Positions 34,521 through 48,250 of a stretch of DNA of 64,000 nucleotides are shown here, piece after piece. The notes under the pieces were generated by a model. It was not told where the DNA came from, ran no database searches, and saw only the letters and a list, made by a program, of their open reading frames with translations. The stretch's first letter is position 1. Each line of letters begins with the position of its first letter. The stretch covers positions 11,303,625 to 11,367,624 of the forward strand of contig NC_084599.1 of the NCBI RefSeq assembly GCF_033807715.1. Direction: 5' to 3'. The stretch is from Cololabis saira (Eukaryota; Chordata; Actinopteri; Beloniformes; Belonidae). Position numbers and translations under genes: made by a program.

Positions 34521-37154
34521 TGTCATGGGTTGTTCATGTTGCAAACTGAGCCTCGAATTCCTGAAAAAGATTGCATTAGAGACGTGAGATAAAACACAGA
34601 AGTGTAATCCTTTACAGAGTGCGCAACATTTACACTCGCCTGGATAAGGATGGCTTGCTCCTTGTTTTTTCTGATAAAAGCTTGTGACAAGGCGCCATCA
34701 GCGCATGTGATGGTCTCTGTTGAATGTTAAATATTAATTTGAGTGTCACTCCAGGCCACAAGCATGATGAAGAAAAACAAAAAACTTATCTTTCAGACAT
34801 TTACCTTTATTATTCTGCCCATAAATACTAATTAGATAATGGCTCACTATTTGAAGATAGAATAGAAATTCAATTGTTTATGAGATTAAAGCTGATCATT
34901 GCAGCTTCTGGTCGTGCGTTTGACCTTTTGACTCTTCTGATTTACAACAAGCACCCAAGTGAAACTACAGTTGTTCTTCGAAAATCTAAATTGCAAACCT
35001 TAAAACCTGTCTGTCCGAGGCGCATTGTCGCATAGCTTGCATTCATAACTTTTTTCTTCCAAGTTTTTTTTTTTTTTTTTAACTCTAGAAAATGTTCCTG
35101 GATAAAACTGTGGAGTTTTATTTCATCATAGCCTCTGGCTTTGACCCTCTTTGCTCCTCGGATTCAGACGACGAAAATCAAACTCTCTGCACATACAGGC
35201 ATTGCAAACTTCTTGCATGCAACTTGCCGCTCGCTGATGTCAGTCCGGTTCAGACATCCATCAATGTCAGAGCATGTATGGATCAGGAGCTGCATCGATA
35301 GGTCTGTGCCCATTGCAGGAGCCCGCAGTATGGATGTAAAGTAGCGGCACGCACGTTCAGATCGAGGGATTGGATTCGGTTGTGAGGGTAGTTTCGGGGT
35401 AGAAAGTGAGAATCGTGAACTTTGTTGAGGTGGTATTTTACGTAGCCTACAGATATCTTACAGTTTTTTGTTGTGTATTTAATTGGATAAATCTTTAAAC
35501 TCGTAATAGGTTAAAATAAATATTCAGTTGTTAAAAAACAACAATTGGTCTTGAAGACAGAGATCGTTGTATGTGCATCATTATGTAAGTTGTCATTGTG
35601 CTGCACAAGACCAAACTTGTGAATTCACTCAGAATGAAAGAGACCCCATCCCAACAACACAGCTTTACAGCCTTTTTTGGGTCATTTTATGCCCCTTTGC
35701 AAGCTGGCACCGCATTGCTGTGCAAAGTGTGTGCTGTCAGCGATAACCTGTAGCTTTGTCTGGTTTAGTTTAGTTTCTATACACTCTGGCCGCTGTTAAG
35801 AGGTGCCTTGGCATACACCGATATATAAAATGAGCACATTAGAATTTTGACCAAGAACTGAAAAGAATGCCCAAACAAACCCAGAAATTGGCATCACTAA
35901 TCATTTTCAAATTGCCTAAAATAATGCCCCTGACCAGTGTGTACCAACTGTGAGGTCAGAGCCATCCATAACCTGGCTGATGAATTGTGATGTCGGTGGC
36001 CTTGGCACACAGCTCCGCTCCCGCAGCGGATGACCCCAAAAAACGTGTTTTCCCTGACTGCCAACGGGGGATGGTGGCTTTTGGCTTGTGCCATCAGGAG
36101 AACAGCAGTGTCCGCTTGGGTTAATGTCCCTGTATTGATCCCAGCAACCACTGCTATCGAAAATGAATTACCGAAGCCCGCACAGCAGCGAATCCGTCAT
36201 CTGTGCTCAGCCAGCCGGCCAGAGCAGCTTATTGGTCGCGGTGGTGATGGATGTTGACTCTCATTGCTGGCTCCGTGCTCCTAATTCACCGGCTTTTACA
36301 ACCAAAAACGGCATAGTGAAAGAGATTATACTTTTCACCAAGAACTTGAACACTTCATGCCATCCGTTTGCCTTCCTGTGATGTTGTGTTTGTATCAGGA
36401 GTGGTAGTTCCACGCGGCCATCGTCAGGGTCAACAGGTCGTGGGGAACTAATCGAGATGCGTTGCAGGTTTCCAATCAGTCCGTGTTTCTGCCTTCTATT
36501 TCGTCGATCAAATAGTTAATACAAAAACTTTCCATGTAATAAAAGTAGCCCTCCCACAAACAATACAAACAATAGTAAAAAGAGACAGCGCATGCCAACA
36601 GCTCTGTTTTAATTTGTATTTTAATGTTCTGTTTTAGAAAAGCCTGCTGAAAGAAGCACATCCTGTGGCAAATACAATATAAAATATTCACTTTGTCAAT
36701 ATCTGTGGTGCGACTGAGGCGATGCTGCACAGACCTGGTGATTTATTTAATATTAATAACACCATGTTGGCATCGACTTTATGAACACATGCAGCGTGGT
36801 GACTGCGGCTCATAATGAGTGAGCCTTAATGCCCCTGTTCATATCAACAGATCCTGTCGTTAAAAAGTTCGAGTAGTTATACGGGGGTTTCACCTTTTTT
36901 TTTTTTTTTTTTTTTGGAAGTCACTGCATTCAGCAATGGGTCAAATTCCCAGTCTTTGATGAGGTCCAAAGCATTTGTTTTTATCTGTAAGCACTGCTGT
37001 CGTTTGTTGATCAAATAATCAATAGTGGACTCAGAGCGTTTCTGAAGTGTCGATGTTGCCAAAAATATAGTTGCAGTCGAGCTTCTATTCGGCGGAAATG
37101 CTGCAAACCGACGCCGTGGAATGGTGTCTTATTTCAAATCATCGTTATATGTAC

Positions 37155-37306
<152 letters not shown>

Positions 37307-39489
37307 GTTTATATGTATATACCCTATATGAAGCAGTTTTTATCTTCGTGTTTTTATACTCCTACATTTCCGTACACACATAGGCTACAGCTCTAATAAT
37401 TTTGTTCCCTCAGAACTTCAAAAATTATTCTGCTAATCTCCGCTCTGATTGAGAGTGTTTTTTTGTTGGGGCAGCTCTCCAGTAAGCTTGTCTATTTTCC
37501 CAGGAATCACTCGATAGAGACAGACTAATCTTTTCATGACTTCTTGAATGACTCCGTGGCTGATGCATCACGCTTAATGTATTCTAAAGTATATTTACTT
37601 GAATCTGGCTATTGGCAAAAGTTAAGTAGCAGTGTTTAGTAATGTCGCATTGATCAGGCCTCTGAGCAAGTCAGCGGGACGGGGAGCTGCTGCTCTCATC
37701 CCAATCCGCACACAAACATAGACTCACACTCGAGTGCAGGGCCCTCCAGACAAAACTTGCAACATCTGCCTTGTTTGCCCGTGGCTCCACTTTGTGTGTT
37801 AATGTGAGAAATTAACATGACTAAAGAGCTTCAAATTCTACAAATATGCTTCCAATTGTTCCGCATCAAATCAGAACTTTATAACTTAAAAATGAAATAG
37901 CACTTGTTTTCTTTTAGCTTGAAAAAATAATGTTTTTGTTTTTTTTACACATTGTTTTTAGTGTATGTTTTTGGTCACTTTCGTTACTATTTTTCTCTTT
38001 TCGCTTATAATGTATCGAGCATTTTCTGGAAAGTTTTCAACAACCTACAGGCTAAATCAATGTCACGCTGCATCTTGCAGGTTGTGTGTTTTTGTCGTGT
38101 TAAATCTTTAAATGGCAGCCTACTGTTTAACAGTTTGTTTCACAGTCAGACCTTTGCAGAAACGCATAAAATACCAAAATGTGTTGGACCAGGAAGAAGG
38201 GGAAAAAAAGGAATCGCTTGCACATTGAATCGCTGTGTTTGTAAAGCGTTTGGTGGCAGTTTGTTAAAGAATTAGTGTGTTGCCATAGATTATAATTTAG
38301 GGGCATTTGCATTTGAAAGCGCCCAGCAATAGAGGACCACAGTGATCAATAGCCCTGGTGCCATATCGATCCATCCCCAGTCTCATCGATTGGCAAGAAG
38401 AATTGGACGCACGTTTCCTCTATGCTATTTGTTTCACTCAAATATTAAAATTAACTAATTTAGAAATAGATACATAGAATGGTGTGGGCTATATTTGCGT
38501 TAAAAATATTTAGAACAGCAGGTGACAAAAGAGGCCTGCGTGGCACCACCCCGAAGATAAATCAATAATCACTATTGTAAGATTTTCTTATAAATGTTTT
38601 TATTTATAATAAAATAAATAAAATAAATATCACTTCAAGCTAAATTTGTAAATAAGTAAATGCATGTAAAAGGAATGTGTTTTTGAAAGAAAAAGTTGTG
38701 TCCGAGCTTTTATTTTGTAAAAACGTCCATTAGTGTATTTGTTGATCCTTTGAATTATCCTGCGTTTCACAAGGAGAAAGACAAATCTGCTCGGACAAAT
38801 GTTCCTGTTTGTCTTTGTCATGTTATTTATCAAAGACAATGCACAATTTGAGATTAGTACAATTTGGGAAACAGGGATTTTGTCATTAAGGTCGTGGAAG
38901 CCCCGCGGATTTATTATAATTCTGACGAGCACGTATCCACTCAGGTGTATTCATATGATGTCACTGCAATCAATAGAGCTACTAATCACAAACACATCCA
39001 ATAAAATATCGATCAGATTGGGAAGGATTACTAAATTTTAGACGCATCAAGGTCTTGCTTTCTCTCTTGTTTTGTTTCTGGTAAAACAAAAAAACAAACA
39101 AAAACCAGCAACAATTTAAAACTCTAGCTGCAGCGAGGCCACGAGGATGAGACTGGAGGATTAAAAGTACAGCGTTAAACTAAAAAGTGGCAACGAGGCC
39201 TATAAAAAAGGTGGTGTGTGTCTTATAATTGATCTGTGAGTTTTTAATGGCTGTCCCTATAAAATACTATAAACTAGAGAAAGTTGTTTAATTTCATTTA
39301 ATCTCGGTCCTAATGCTTCAACTGTAGCTTTATTGCTGACAAATGTTTTCATACAATCAAAATCATATGTTAAGGGGCAAACAGTGTGAACCAAACATTT
39401 AAATTCTAAAACAATTAAAACGATAGCACAAAAAAAAGAAAATAAGATTTGGTCTCTCACTTATAATTAATCTGGCATTTATTAAATAA

Positions 39490-39605
<116 letters not shown>

Positions 39606-42600
39606 GAGAATTATATTTTTTATTTTGCTTCTGTTTTCCATCTAGTGTAATTTTTTCATGTAGCATTCTTGATTCCTGAATTCTTCAAATTCTATGTCTA
39701 TATGACATATGAATAATTGATCTGCCAGATGAACATGACTGGTAGAATTGATCATTGATAGAGCAGTCGAAAGTAAACTTCTTGGAGGAATTTTAATTTA
39801 ACAACTTGCCTCTGGATTCACTTTTAATCTTTTAATTTTTTTTTTATTTATTAATTTATATATATTTTTTACAATCCTTCACCTGTCTGTATTTGACAAT
39901 ACTGTTAAGGAATTCAGAGCTTTGAGTGCAGGATTGACTCTCATACCATAAAAATACTCACATCTTCCTAACATTTAAAAACAGGTCGTATGTTGGATTC
40001 TGCACAGCTGTACATTCGCTCTCTATGCTTTAGATTCTGTATTAGAGACTAGTCTTTACATGCACTTTACTCTACATACAGTAGCCATATTGAAATACCT
40101 ATACATTTATTCTGCTTCGTAGTCTGCAGATTATAACGATTATGGAAAATAATGTGTGTGTAATAGCTAACAAGCTAGTTAAAAGCATTATTCATTGTTC
40201 TTCTCCCACTGCTCTCTAGGTTTTAAACCACACAGCCTTTTCCCCTCTTAAGCACTACTAACGCTGGATTTATTAGGCTTAAAGAATAGCCGACACATCT
40301 TTCTCAAAGGGGATCAGACATTAAGCGTAGATCAAAAGGATAAGGCCTTAAAAACAGAACAATGCACATTATTTTTTCTTATTCCCTTCTGTATGTTAAT
40401 TCAGGGATTACAAATCAGACCAGGTTCTCGCTCTGTATACTACACAGAAGAATTCCCATAAAGGGAAAAAAAAACTCTCCGTATTTTCCTGCCACAAACT
40501 GGTTTTAAATCTAAATATGATCAAAAAGATGTCATAATTTCATATGACATCTTTGCATATTTTCAAAAAATCACCCATAGCAGAAGTGGTTGACCTAAAA
40601 AGTAATTCAAAAGTGGTGCATATGAGCCAAAATATGCTGGGAGGTTGTTTTTTTTCTTTCTTTTCTCTCTTGTTTTTGGTAGAGACAGAAAAGCGGAGGC
40701 GTAACTACATTTAAAGTGCAGGCTCACTCTGCTGTGCTTTTGTATTTTCTCAGAGACGGCTCACTGCATGAAACAGTGACACAGCTTGAGGGAAAGTGAT
40801 AGACTACTTGGCTAGATCTGCAACAGTCAGACATACAAAACAAAACCAATGACCTGCTAGTCATCCTGGCTCCAGCATCAAACGTTTTTTTTTTTAATGC
40901 TACAACTGCAGCACGTTTTCTTTTTTTTGGTTGTTTTGTTGTTTTTTTTGTTTTGTTTTTTTAATGGAATAACTGGTCTACCAGAGCCGCTCTGCTATCT
41001 TGTAAATCTTTCTCTTTTTTTCTCTTTTTTCTTGTATTCATCAGCCAAGTCCCAACACCTCTCACACAAAGTATGAAAGGGAAATATGTATCAGCAAATC
41101 ATAAATGTAAAATCAAGTAAAACTGGATTCTGCTTAACCTCAACACCTACCCACCCATGCATGCTCCCCTCTCTACCTCTCTTCTACACATCCACCCACC
41201 CCTCCCCTAGTGAAACTCCCACCCTCCACACCCGATAGAGCACCCGTTGCTAAGCGACAGAGGGAGAGAGATGGATTGAGGAGACATAGTCAATCAATTC
41301 TACAGAGAGGGGGTGAGAGAGGAAAGAAGCAGGGGGAGGTGGGGGTGGGGGGGGGGGGTAAAGAAGGAGATGAAGAAGAGAAAGAGAGAGAAGAGAGGAG
41401 GACAGAATGCAGAGTGATTGCAGTCGCATTGTGCTTCTGTTTTGAGCTGAAGACGCTCCTCTGAAGCATCTGTCTTTGTTAACTGTATCGTGCCTCCGAA
41501 AATAAATCCATCTCTGTGGCTGTCCACCCTTCCATCTTTGTCCAAGCGCTTCACTTTAATACTTTTATCACCACAAATTACAGTCTGCACAAGCAGCTTG
41601 TGTTTAATATTCCCTCACTCAAAAGAGAGTTAATTGTATATTGCAAGCGTTCTTTCTCCCCGGGCTGCCTCTCTTTCTCCATTAGTCATTGCTGCACGCA
41701 CACACGGATACACACAAACATGCAGATGCCCACCAATACTACATGCCCTACTGTGTGCGTGTGTGCAGAGCTGGGTGTTGAGTGCATCGACTGAGTATCG
41801 ATCCCACCACTCACCTCCCTGCAGTCAGCTCTTGTCCTACATAGCATGCCCTGTCTGATTTCTCCCTTAATGGCTTTTATCCAGCTCCAATCTTTATTTA
41901 AACTGAAAAGTAGGAATTAGCACCCACTTCTATCCCAGTCTCTCTTACCTTTTCTTTTCACCGTCATCCAGGAGTTAGTATCGGCAAGTATCGGTCCATT
42001 GACCCCTCTCCCTTCCTCCCCTGGCTATGACTGACTTCCCACTCAGAAATGTGCAGTACAGCATTTTATTTTCATCTCTCCTGGGTTCTTACTATTCCTT
42101 GTATGCATCATAAACATAGGATACAACATTTAATGCTGCAACTAATGTTTACACCTGCCAACGATAAAATCCACCTCATTGATTGGTTGCAAAATGCCAG
42201 AAAACAATGAAATATACACATTATAAGCTGAAGTCAATGTCTATAAGATTCCGTTTAAATGACCCAAACTGCAAAGATTTTGAGCATATGATATTGTAAG
42301 ATGAAAAAAAAAATCAAGAAAGATTCATTTTTACAAGCACAAGATGACTTTTATGATTAACTGATAAGCATTTGGTCTTGTTTCTGTATTTTCATCAGCC
42401 TAAAGAGTGAATAATTAAGGGTAGGCTCATTGTTTTCAAGTCATTTTTCAAAAGAATTATACCATCCTAAATTATTTCAGAGTAGGTGATGGATAGTTTT
42501 CTATTGTTTCAGAAGAACCAACTTTTTTCTTCTTTAGATCAACATTCGTGACACTAGTTTTCCTTTGATATGCCCACAAAGCTCTTGTTCTATGTGCACA

Positions 42601-45600
42601 GTTTATTTTATATCAGTATATCAGTTGAGATAAATGTCATTGATCAGTCATAAATGGGTTCGCGAGATGAGTCGAGTCATTTAAAACGTTCATATCCCCA
42701 CCTTGTATTGTCATGACAACGTAGCAGACAACTCAGTGCTGGAATGAGCTGTGTTTATTCTGCACAGACTGCATTTCATATTGATGGCCTTTCCTTACTG
42801 TGGTCAGCCATCCACAGCCTGGGGAGGAACCCCTTGGCGTGCCATCACCCCTTTTGGTTCGATTTGATTTGTTAGTCATATAGCGAAGTGATGGGAGAGA
42901 CCCTTATCTTGGCCAAGCAGAAACAAGCCATACCAAATAAGACACATCGGACTATCTGTGCTGGCACACACAATGGGGATTAATTGATCACCTAATACCA
43001 CAGATAAATCAATTTCTTCCTTCCCCCCAGTGAGCTCTCCAGCCAATTGGACAGCCCGCCATTTTATCAACGTAGCATCTGCAGCCAATCAGAGAAGGGC
43101 TGGAGCTTGAGTGACAGCAGCACAGGAGTGAAGAGCATTGGGAAAGAGAGTCCATCAGAAAAGCATTGCAGAAGTGAAAAAGGAGTGTGTGTTGAGTATA
43201 ATGCAATCCATGGAGAGCATGAACATGCACAAAGGTGAAGCAAAGCTGCTAAAGGAAGGAAAACATTGCTGTGATGCTGCGCAATGAGTGCAAGCTACAC
43301 TTCCACATGTGAACACTGACAGGAATCATTCATTTTCAGATATGTCATGGTTAGAAAGACAAATAAAGCATGAAGCAACGATTACAAAAACTATAAAAGC
43401 ATTTACTTTTGATTTTAAGGATTGGTATACACGTTCTTTGCAGCCATTCCCTGGCTTGCTACTCCAAGCTCCATCACTGGTCAAGACATCAGCCATTTTC
43501 TTACAGTTACCCCATCTTATCTCAACCTTCCTTTGATCCATCTCCATTAGACTCTGTCTTATTTGGCCCAGCACCACCATCATTCCCACTTCTTTTCTTT
43601 CTTTCCCACCCAATGTTTCTCTTATCGGTACCCTGGCATTTCTGCCATTCCCACAAACATTGTTTTCCTCATACATCTCATATAATAACAGGCTAAAAAT
43701 ATGCCTTTCTTTTTTTTCTTCCCTTTCCAGTATTGATTTTGCCCGTAGCATTGTCTATGGAGAGAAGGAGAAGAGAAAGACAGAGGGCGGGGGAGAGAAA
43801 TGAAGTAGAAACAACTGGGAAAAAAGAATTACTTTCTACGTATGTGGTAATGCTCTCACCTTTCCTATTTTGCTTTAAGTGGAAAGCCATACTCCACTTT
43901 ACCTCTGTGCAATACCTTTCAATTAAAAGGTAACTGCTTTCAGTGTGGTCCTTTCTTAGCCCTCCTCACCTCTCGGATTCACAAAACGCCGAAGCACTCG
44001 TGCGCTGTACACATTTAATAATAACCCACTGAAATTAGAGAAACCTTACCATTGCAAATATGGTCCAGATCAGCTTTTCAGAGAAAATGGTCGGCTCTTT
44101 TGGCACTGGTGTGTAATGGGAATGGAGAGAGTTGATCAATAGGCTATTGATTGTAGCCGGCCAGAGTCTGGGGAATTGAGAGTGAGAATAGAGGGGAGTT
44201 AGGGTGGGGGTTGACTCCAGGTTGAATTTTTAAAATGCTCTATTTCAGAGATGACAAATAGTCTATTTGAGAAGAGAGAGACAAAGACAGAGGGAGAGCG
44301 CGCCTCATACAGAGATGGAGAAATAGTTTCTGCTTGCATTGCGCTCTGAACAGGAAACTGAGACCTCCCTGTTTCCCAGAAGTTCCAGTATTTTGGACGA
44401 GAGATGCCGAACTACAAAGACAAAGGGAGCAGGGACTTCTCAAGCTACAGCAGCTTGTGACCGTTCAGGTAGAAGAGGTGGAAAGGGTTTGATCGAACAA
44501 TAAAATGTAAAAAAAATTCAGTTTTGCCCGACAAGATAGAGCTTAAGAAGTACACCGACAATACTGATGAAAAGGTATCAAATATAGTCTAAAGTTGAAC
44601 ATAAATAAGGATCTTTGAAGCAAGAATCTTTTGAGAAAATGTGATATTCTGGCCACATCCAGACATCCATGTTTGACAAAGTATTATTTCTCAGATTGCA
44701 TGTACATATTTTTCAAATTCATAGTTAACAAATATTGCTTTTCTGAGGGAAAAATGCCCTTTTTCTATTATTAAACAGCATAAAACTGTAAAACTGGCAA
44801 ACAATGTGTTTGGTGCCACATGGGAACAGTTTAGCTGGACAAATTACATGTACAGAACCAAACTACATATTCTTGCAACCTTATTCCGGTTTCATGTGCT
44901 AAATTTACTTAACAAGCCACAGATTCTCCTCCCAAGTTTGATATGTCACAGATTTTTTTGAAACACAAAGACTGGGTATTTTATCAAGTTCAAAGCTGCC
45001 GGTTAGCTATTGGATAAAAGTAAGTGCTATTTAGAATTACGAACGTACATCTGCTAAACTAACATGGTGCATATTTTATCGCCATCTCCAGAAAGTTTTT
45101 TAACAACAAAGTTGGGTTGAACTACTACGTGCATATAACATGTGCATTCAGAGGCTTGTTAACATGGGCAAACACTCATTAATTCTAAATGTTACTCAAC
45201 TCTGCAGGCAATAGAAAATAGTTAGAGAACCACTCTGTAAACACCCCTGAGAGGAACCTATACCTCAGTAAAAATTCAGTTGTAAATAATGTATTGAATG
45301 CAAACTTAAGGTCCACGGGGAGATATGGATAGGCTCATTACTCTTTCAGTTTGCTGGCTTTTTACATAGTCTGCACAGCTCTCAACAATCGACTCCAGAT
45401 GCTCCCTTTCTCTGTTTTGATTTAAAGATGCTTTTACCTGCGGATATTGTTATGGCTATAGGTTTTGTTTTTTATTTCCCACACATCGCCCTGGGGTTGG
45501 AAGGCTGTTCACTCATGCACCCACCCACATGCTCTGCGCCCTGTTAAGGCTGCGTTGTGAGAGTGTGTGCTATCTGCACCGGTAGTTGAGGTGAGAATGT

Positions 45601-47252
45601 GACCTGCATCTGTGTGCCCTGTCCGGGATGCATTGATTTCGAAGCAGGATGTCAAACATTTTAACGCCGATCTCCTGTCCTTGTTATTGCCTCGCACAGC
45701 CAGGTTGTTAATGCATTAAAAATCGTTTGTCCCTATCTTCCAAACTTATCTCACCCCACTGCCCTGAGCAACACATGAATACCCCTCCGCTGTAACATAC
45801 ACAACACTCCCACCCCCCCCTCCTCCCGCCCATTGTTTCTATCCACGTCCCTCCATCCTCTGTCTCAATCAATCTTTACGACACCCGGTTGCATCTCACT
45901 AATGTTTCCGGACTTGACCGTATCCCCGTTGAAAAATTCTTAATTAAGCCCGTTCTGTATGTTTACCGTTGGGCAAATTACAATCTGACAGGGCTAATAA
46001 AACATTGGCGAGAGAAGGCCAAGAGGAGCATGTGCTATGACCCTTACCACTTTCACCTGTCTCTATCTCCATCTCAGCTTATCTCCCTCCATCCCCACCT
46101 CCTCATATCTCCCTATTTTCTACCTCACAGGCTTTCAGGAGGAAAGAGATTGGATGGGCGACGGATACGGTCTTTTGTCAGCAGTTGGTCAGAGTCTTAC
46201 ATCCATCGCTGTCAACATGAATGTTTGTTTTAAATACTCCTGCCTTGTTACGCTGACACATCTTGGTGATACTGTTCAACATACTTGATTCACATCTCTG
46301 ATTATTAAGATTCATGAACCTGTCTGCATGTCAACTATTACAGATATGAGTCATATATCTGTGGTCACATCAGCATCTTTCTTCATTTAAGTATTGACTT
46401 ATGTAGTGTTCTCTCATTCCACAATCCATAACCTGCACAGTGTGTGTATTATATCTCTTTTTTCACAGTTTTGTCTAGTCACTTAGGAGCTGTCATTTGT
46501 TTAATGCTAAAGAGTGATGGGAAGAGGGCATTGGCAAGGATGGCCTCAGCTGCTCGGCTTAACACCTAGCGCTAAGTGAGTTAAAAAAAAAAAATGTAAA
46601 TGAGGATTCAGCTCAACTGTGTCAAATGAAAGGATCTTGTAATATACACATAGCCATGTAGAACCAAAAGAGACTTCAAATACAATACTTTTGTTTATAA
46701 AGCTGGAGCAGCTGTCCCGAAATCAATACGAGACTCTAATTCGATGCCGGTTTTCAGGATACGGTTTATTAATACTCCACAGGTGACAGCAAAAAGTACT
46801 CTATACTCGCACAAGCCAGTGTGCATTCTAATTTGGGTTGAAGGAGCATTTGAAAGCTGAAAAATACATAATTAGATTAATGAAAGAAATTGTTGGTAAT
46901 TTAGTTGCTGGATTCTTCTGAGATTTGCAAGATTGCTACAATTAGAAATTCTGTCTTGCAGAATTCAAGCTTTGTGGCTGGAAGATGAGAGTTGGAACCA
47001 GTAAGAGTGTTATAAAGACAGTTACAGGTGGGATAAAGCCTTAAGAAAAGGGTTGTTGAATTGTGATGGTGACTGTGCTGCATTCTGTTCATTCATGAAC
47101 ATACTTTGATCCTCTACATTGGTGCATATAGTGTCTAATTCAGCAGTTATTCAATCTGCATGTGGTAACAACTCATCCACTACAAGCAGGGAAGGCCAGT
47201 AATAACGAGACTTGCTGAAAGAAGGGTTTCAACAAGTCCTTGTTTATGAAGA

Positions 47253-47734
47253 CAGTACGTTTACATGCACTAACAGAAAGTCGAATGGTTGCCTTAATTC
47301 AACCGATATCAAATTTTTAAAAGCCATGTATACACCTTAGCTGGTCTGTAGTCGAACCAAACTGAAGCTCTTGAGTTTTTAGTGCCAGATAATGCCGTGC
47401 TAATCCGAGTTATTCCGGCATGTATACACAACCCAAATTTAGCCGAGCTACTGACTGCCCCGGGACTCCACCTTCCAGAAGTGACGACGCCGCGATAGCC
47501 AGAATATCAACACAGTAGAGAAGAAAAAGACGAACCACAAAGAAGGAACTGGAATAACACCAACACAAAAGTGCATGTAGCGCCACCTAGCATCGTGGAG
47601 TTGAACGCACCTCACTCAATAATCGGTTGTCTTCTTAGGCATGTATACTTGGATTTCTTGGAAACTCAAGTTTAATCCTTAGCTAGATTATTGCCAATAG
47701 CTTGATTTAGATGTACATGTAACTGCACTGACAG
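47253..47734. mobile_element. probable non-autonomous DNA transposon (MITE)
   Basis: The outer ends are imperfect inverted repeats: CAGTACGTTTACATGCAC at 47253, against the complement CAGTGCAGTTACATGTAC at the right. The interior has repeated 'catgtataca' motifs on both sides and a GC-richer centre (47440-47490). A clean target duplication is not visible, so the borders are approximate and the superfamily is open. No coding capacity. Confidence 0.5.
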
Positions 47735-47994
47735 TTGTAAATCATGCAGATTGAGGTCTGGCATTGCCCTCAAAGAATTACTATGTACCTACTAGCAAGA
47801 TGTCCTCCTGACGACAGCATGTTTTTCCAAAGTTCTTTTACAATCCCAATTCCTTTTTTTTTTTTTTTTTGTCTGCACACATATTAATCGTTAATACCAT
47901 GCTGGTAAGAACCTAAGGCATATACTGTACATGTGCATTGTTAATATAAAATACATATGATATTTTTTTTTTTAATATGTCACATATATTTATC

Positions 47995-48000
<6 letters not shown>

Positions 48001-48077
<77 letters not shown>
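48001..48077. repeat. (AT)n microsatellite
   Basis: About 38 AT units just before the Tc1/mariner remnant. Confidence 0.96.
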
Positions 48078-48081
<4 letters not shown>

Positions 48082-48250
48082 CACACATACATACACATAC
48101 TAACCCAGTTTTTTGGGTGGGGATTTTTTTTGGGGGGGGGTGACATCCGCTGCTAATCCAGGACGCGAGAACACACATGGAGGCGCACGTCGAGCACTGG
48201 AAATCTGCAAAAAAAGAAAAAACAGAACAGACGAGAAACATGCACGGAAC

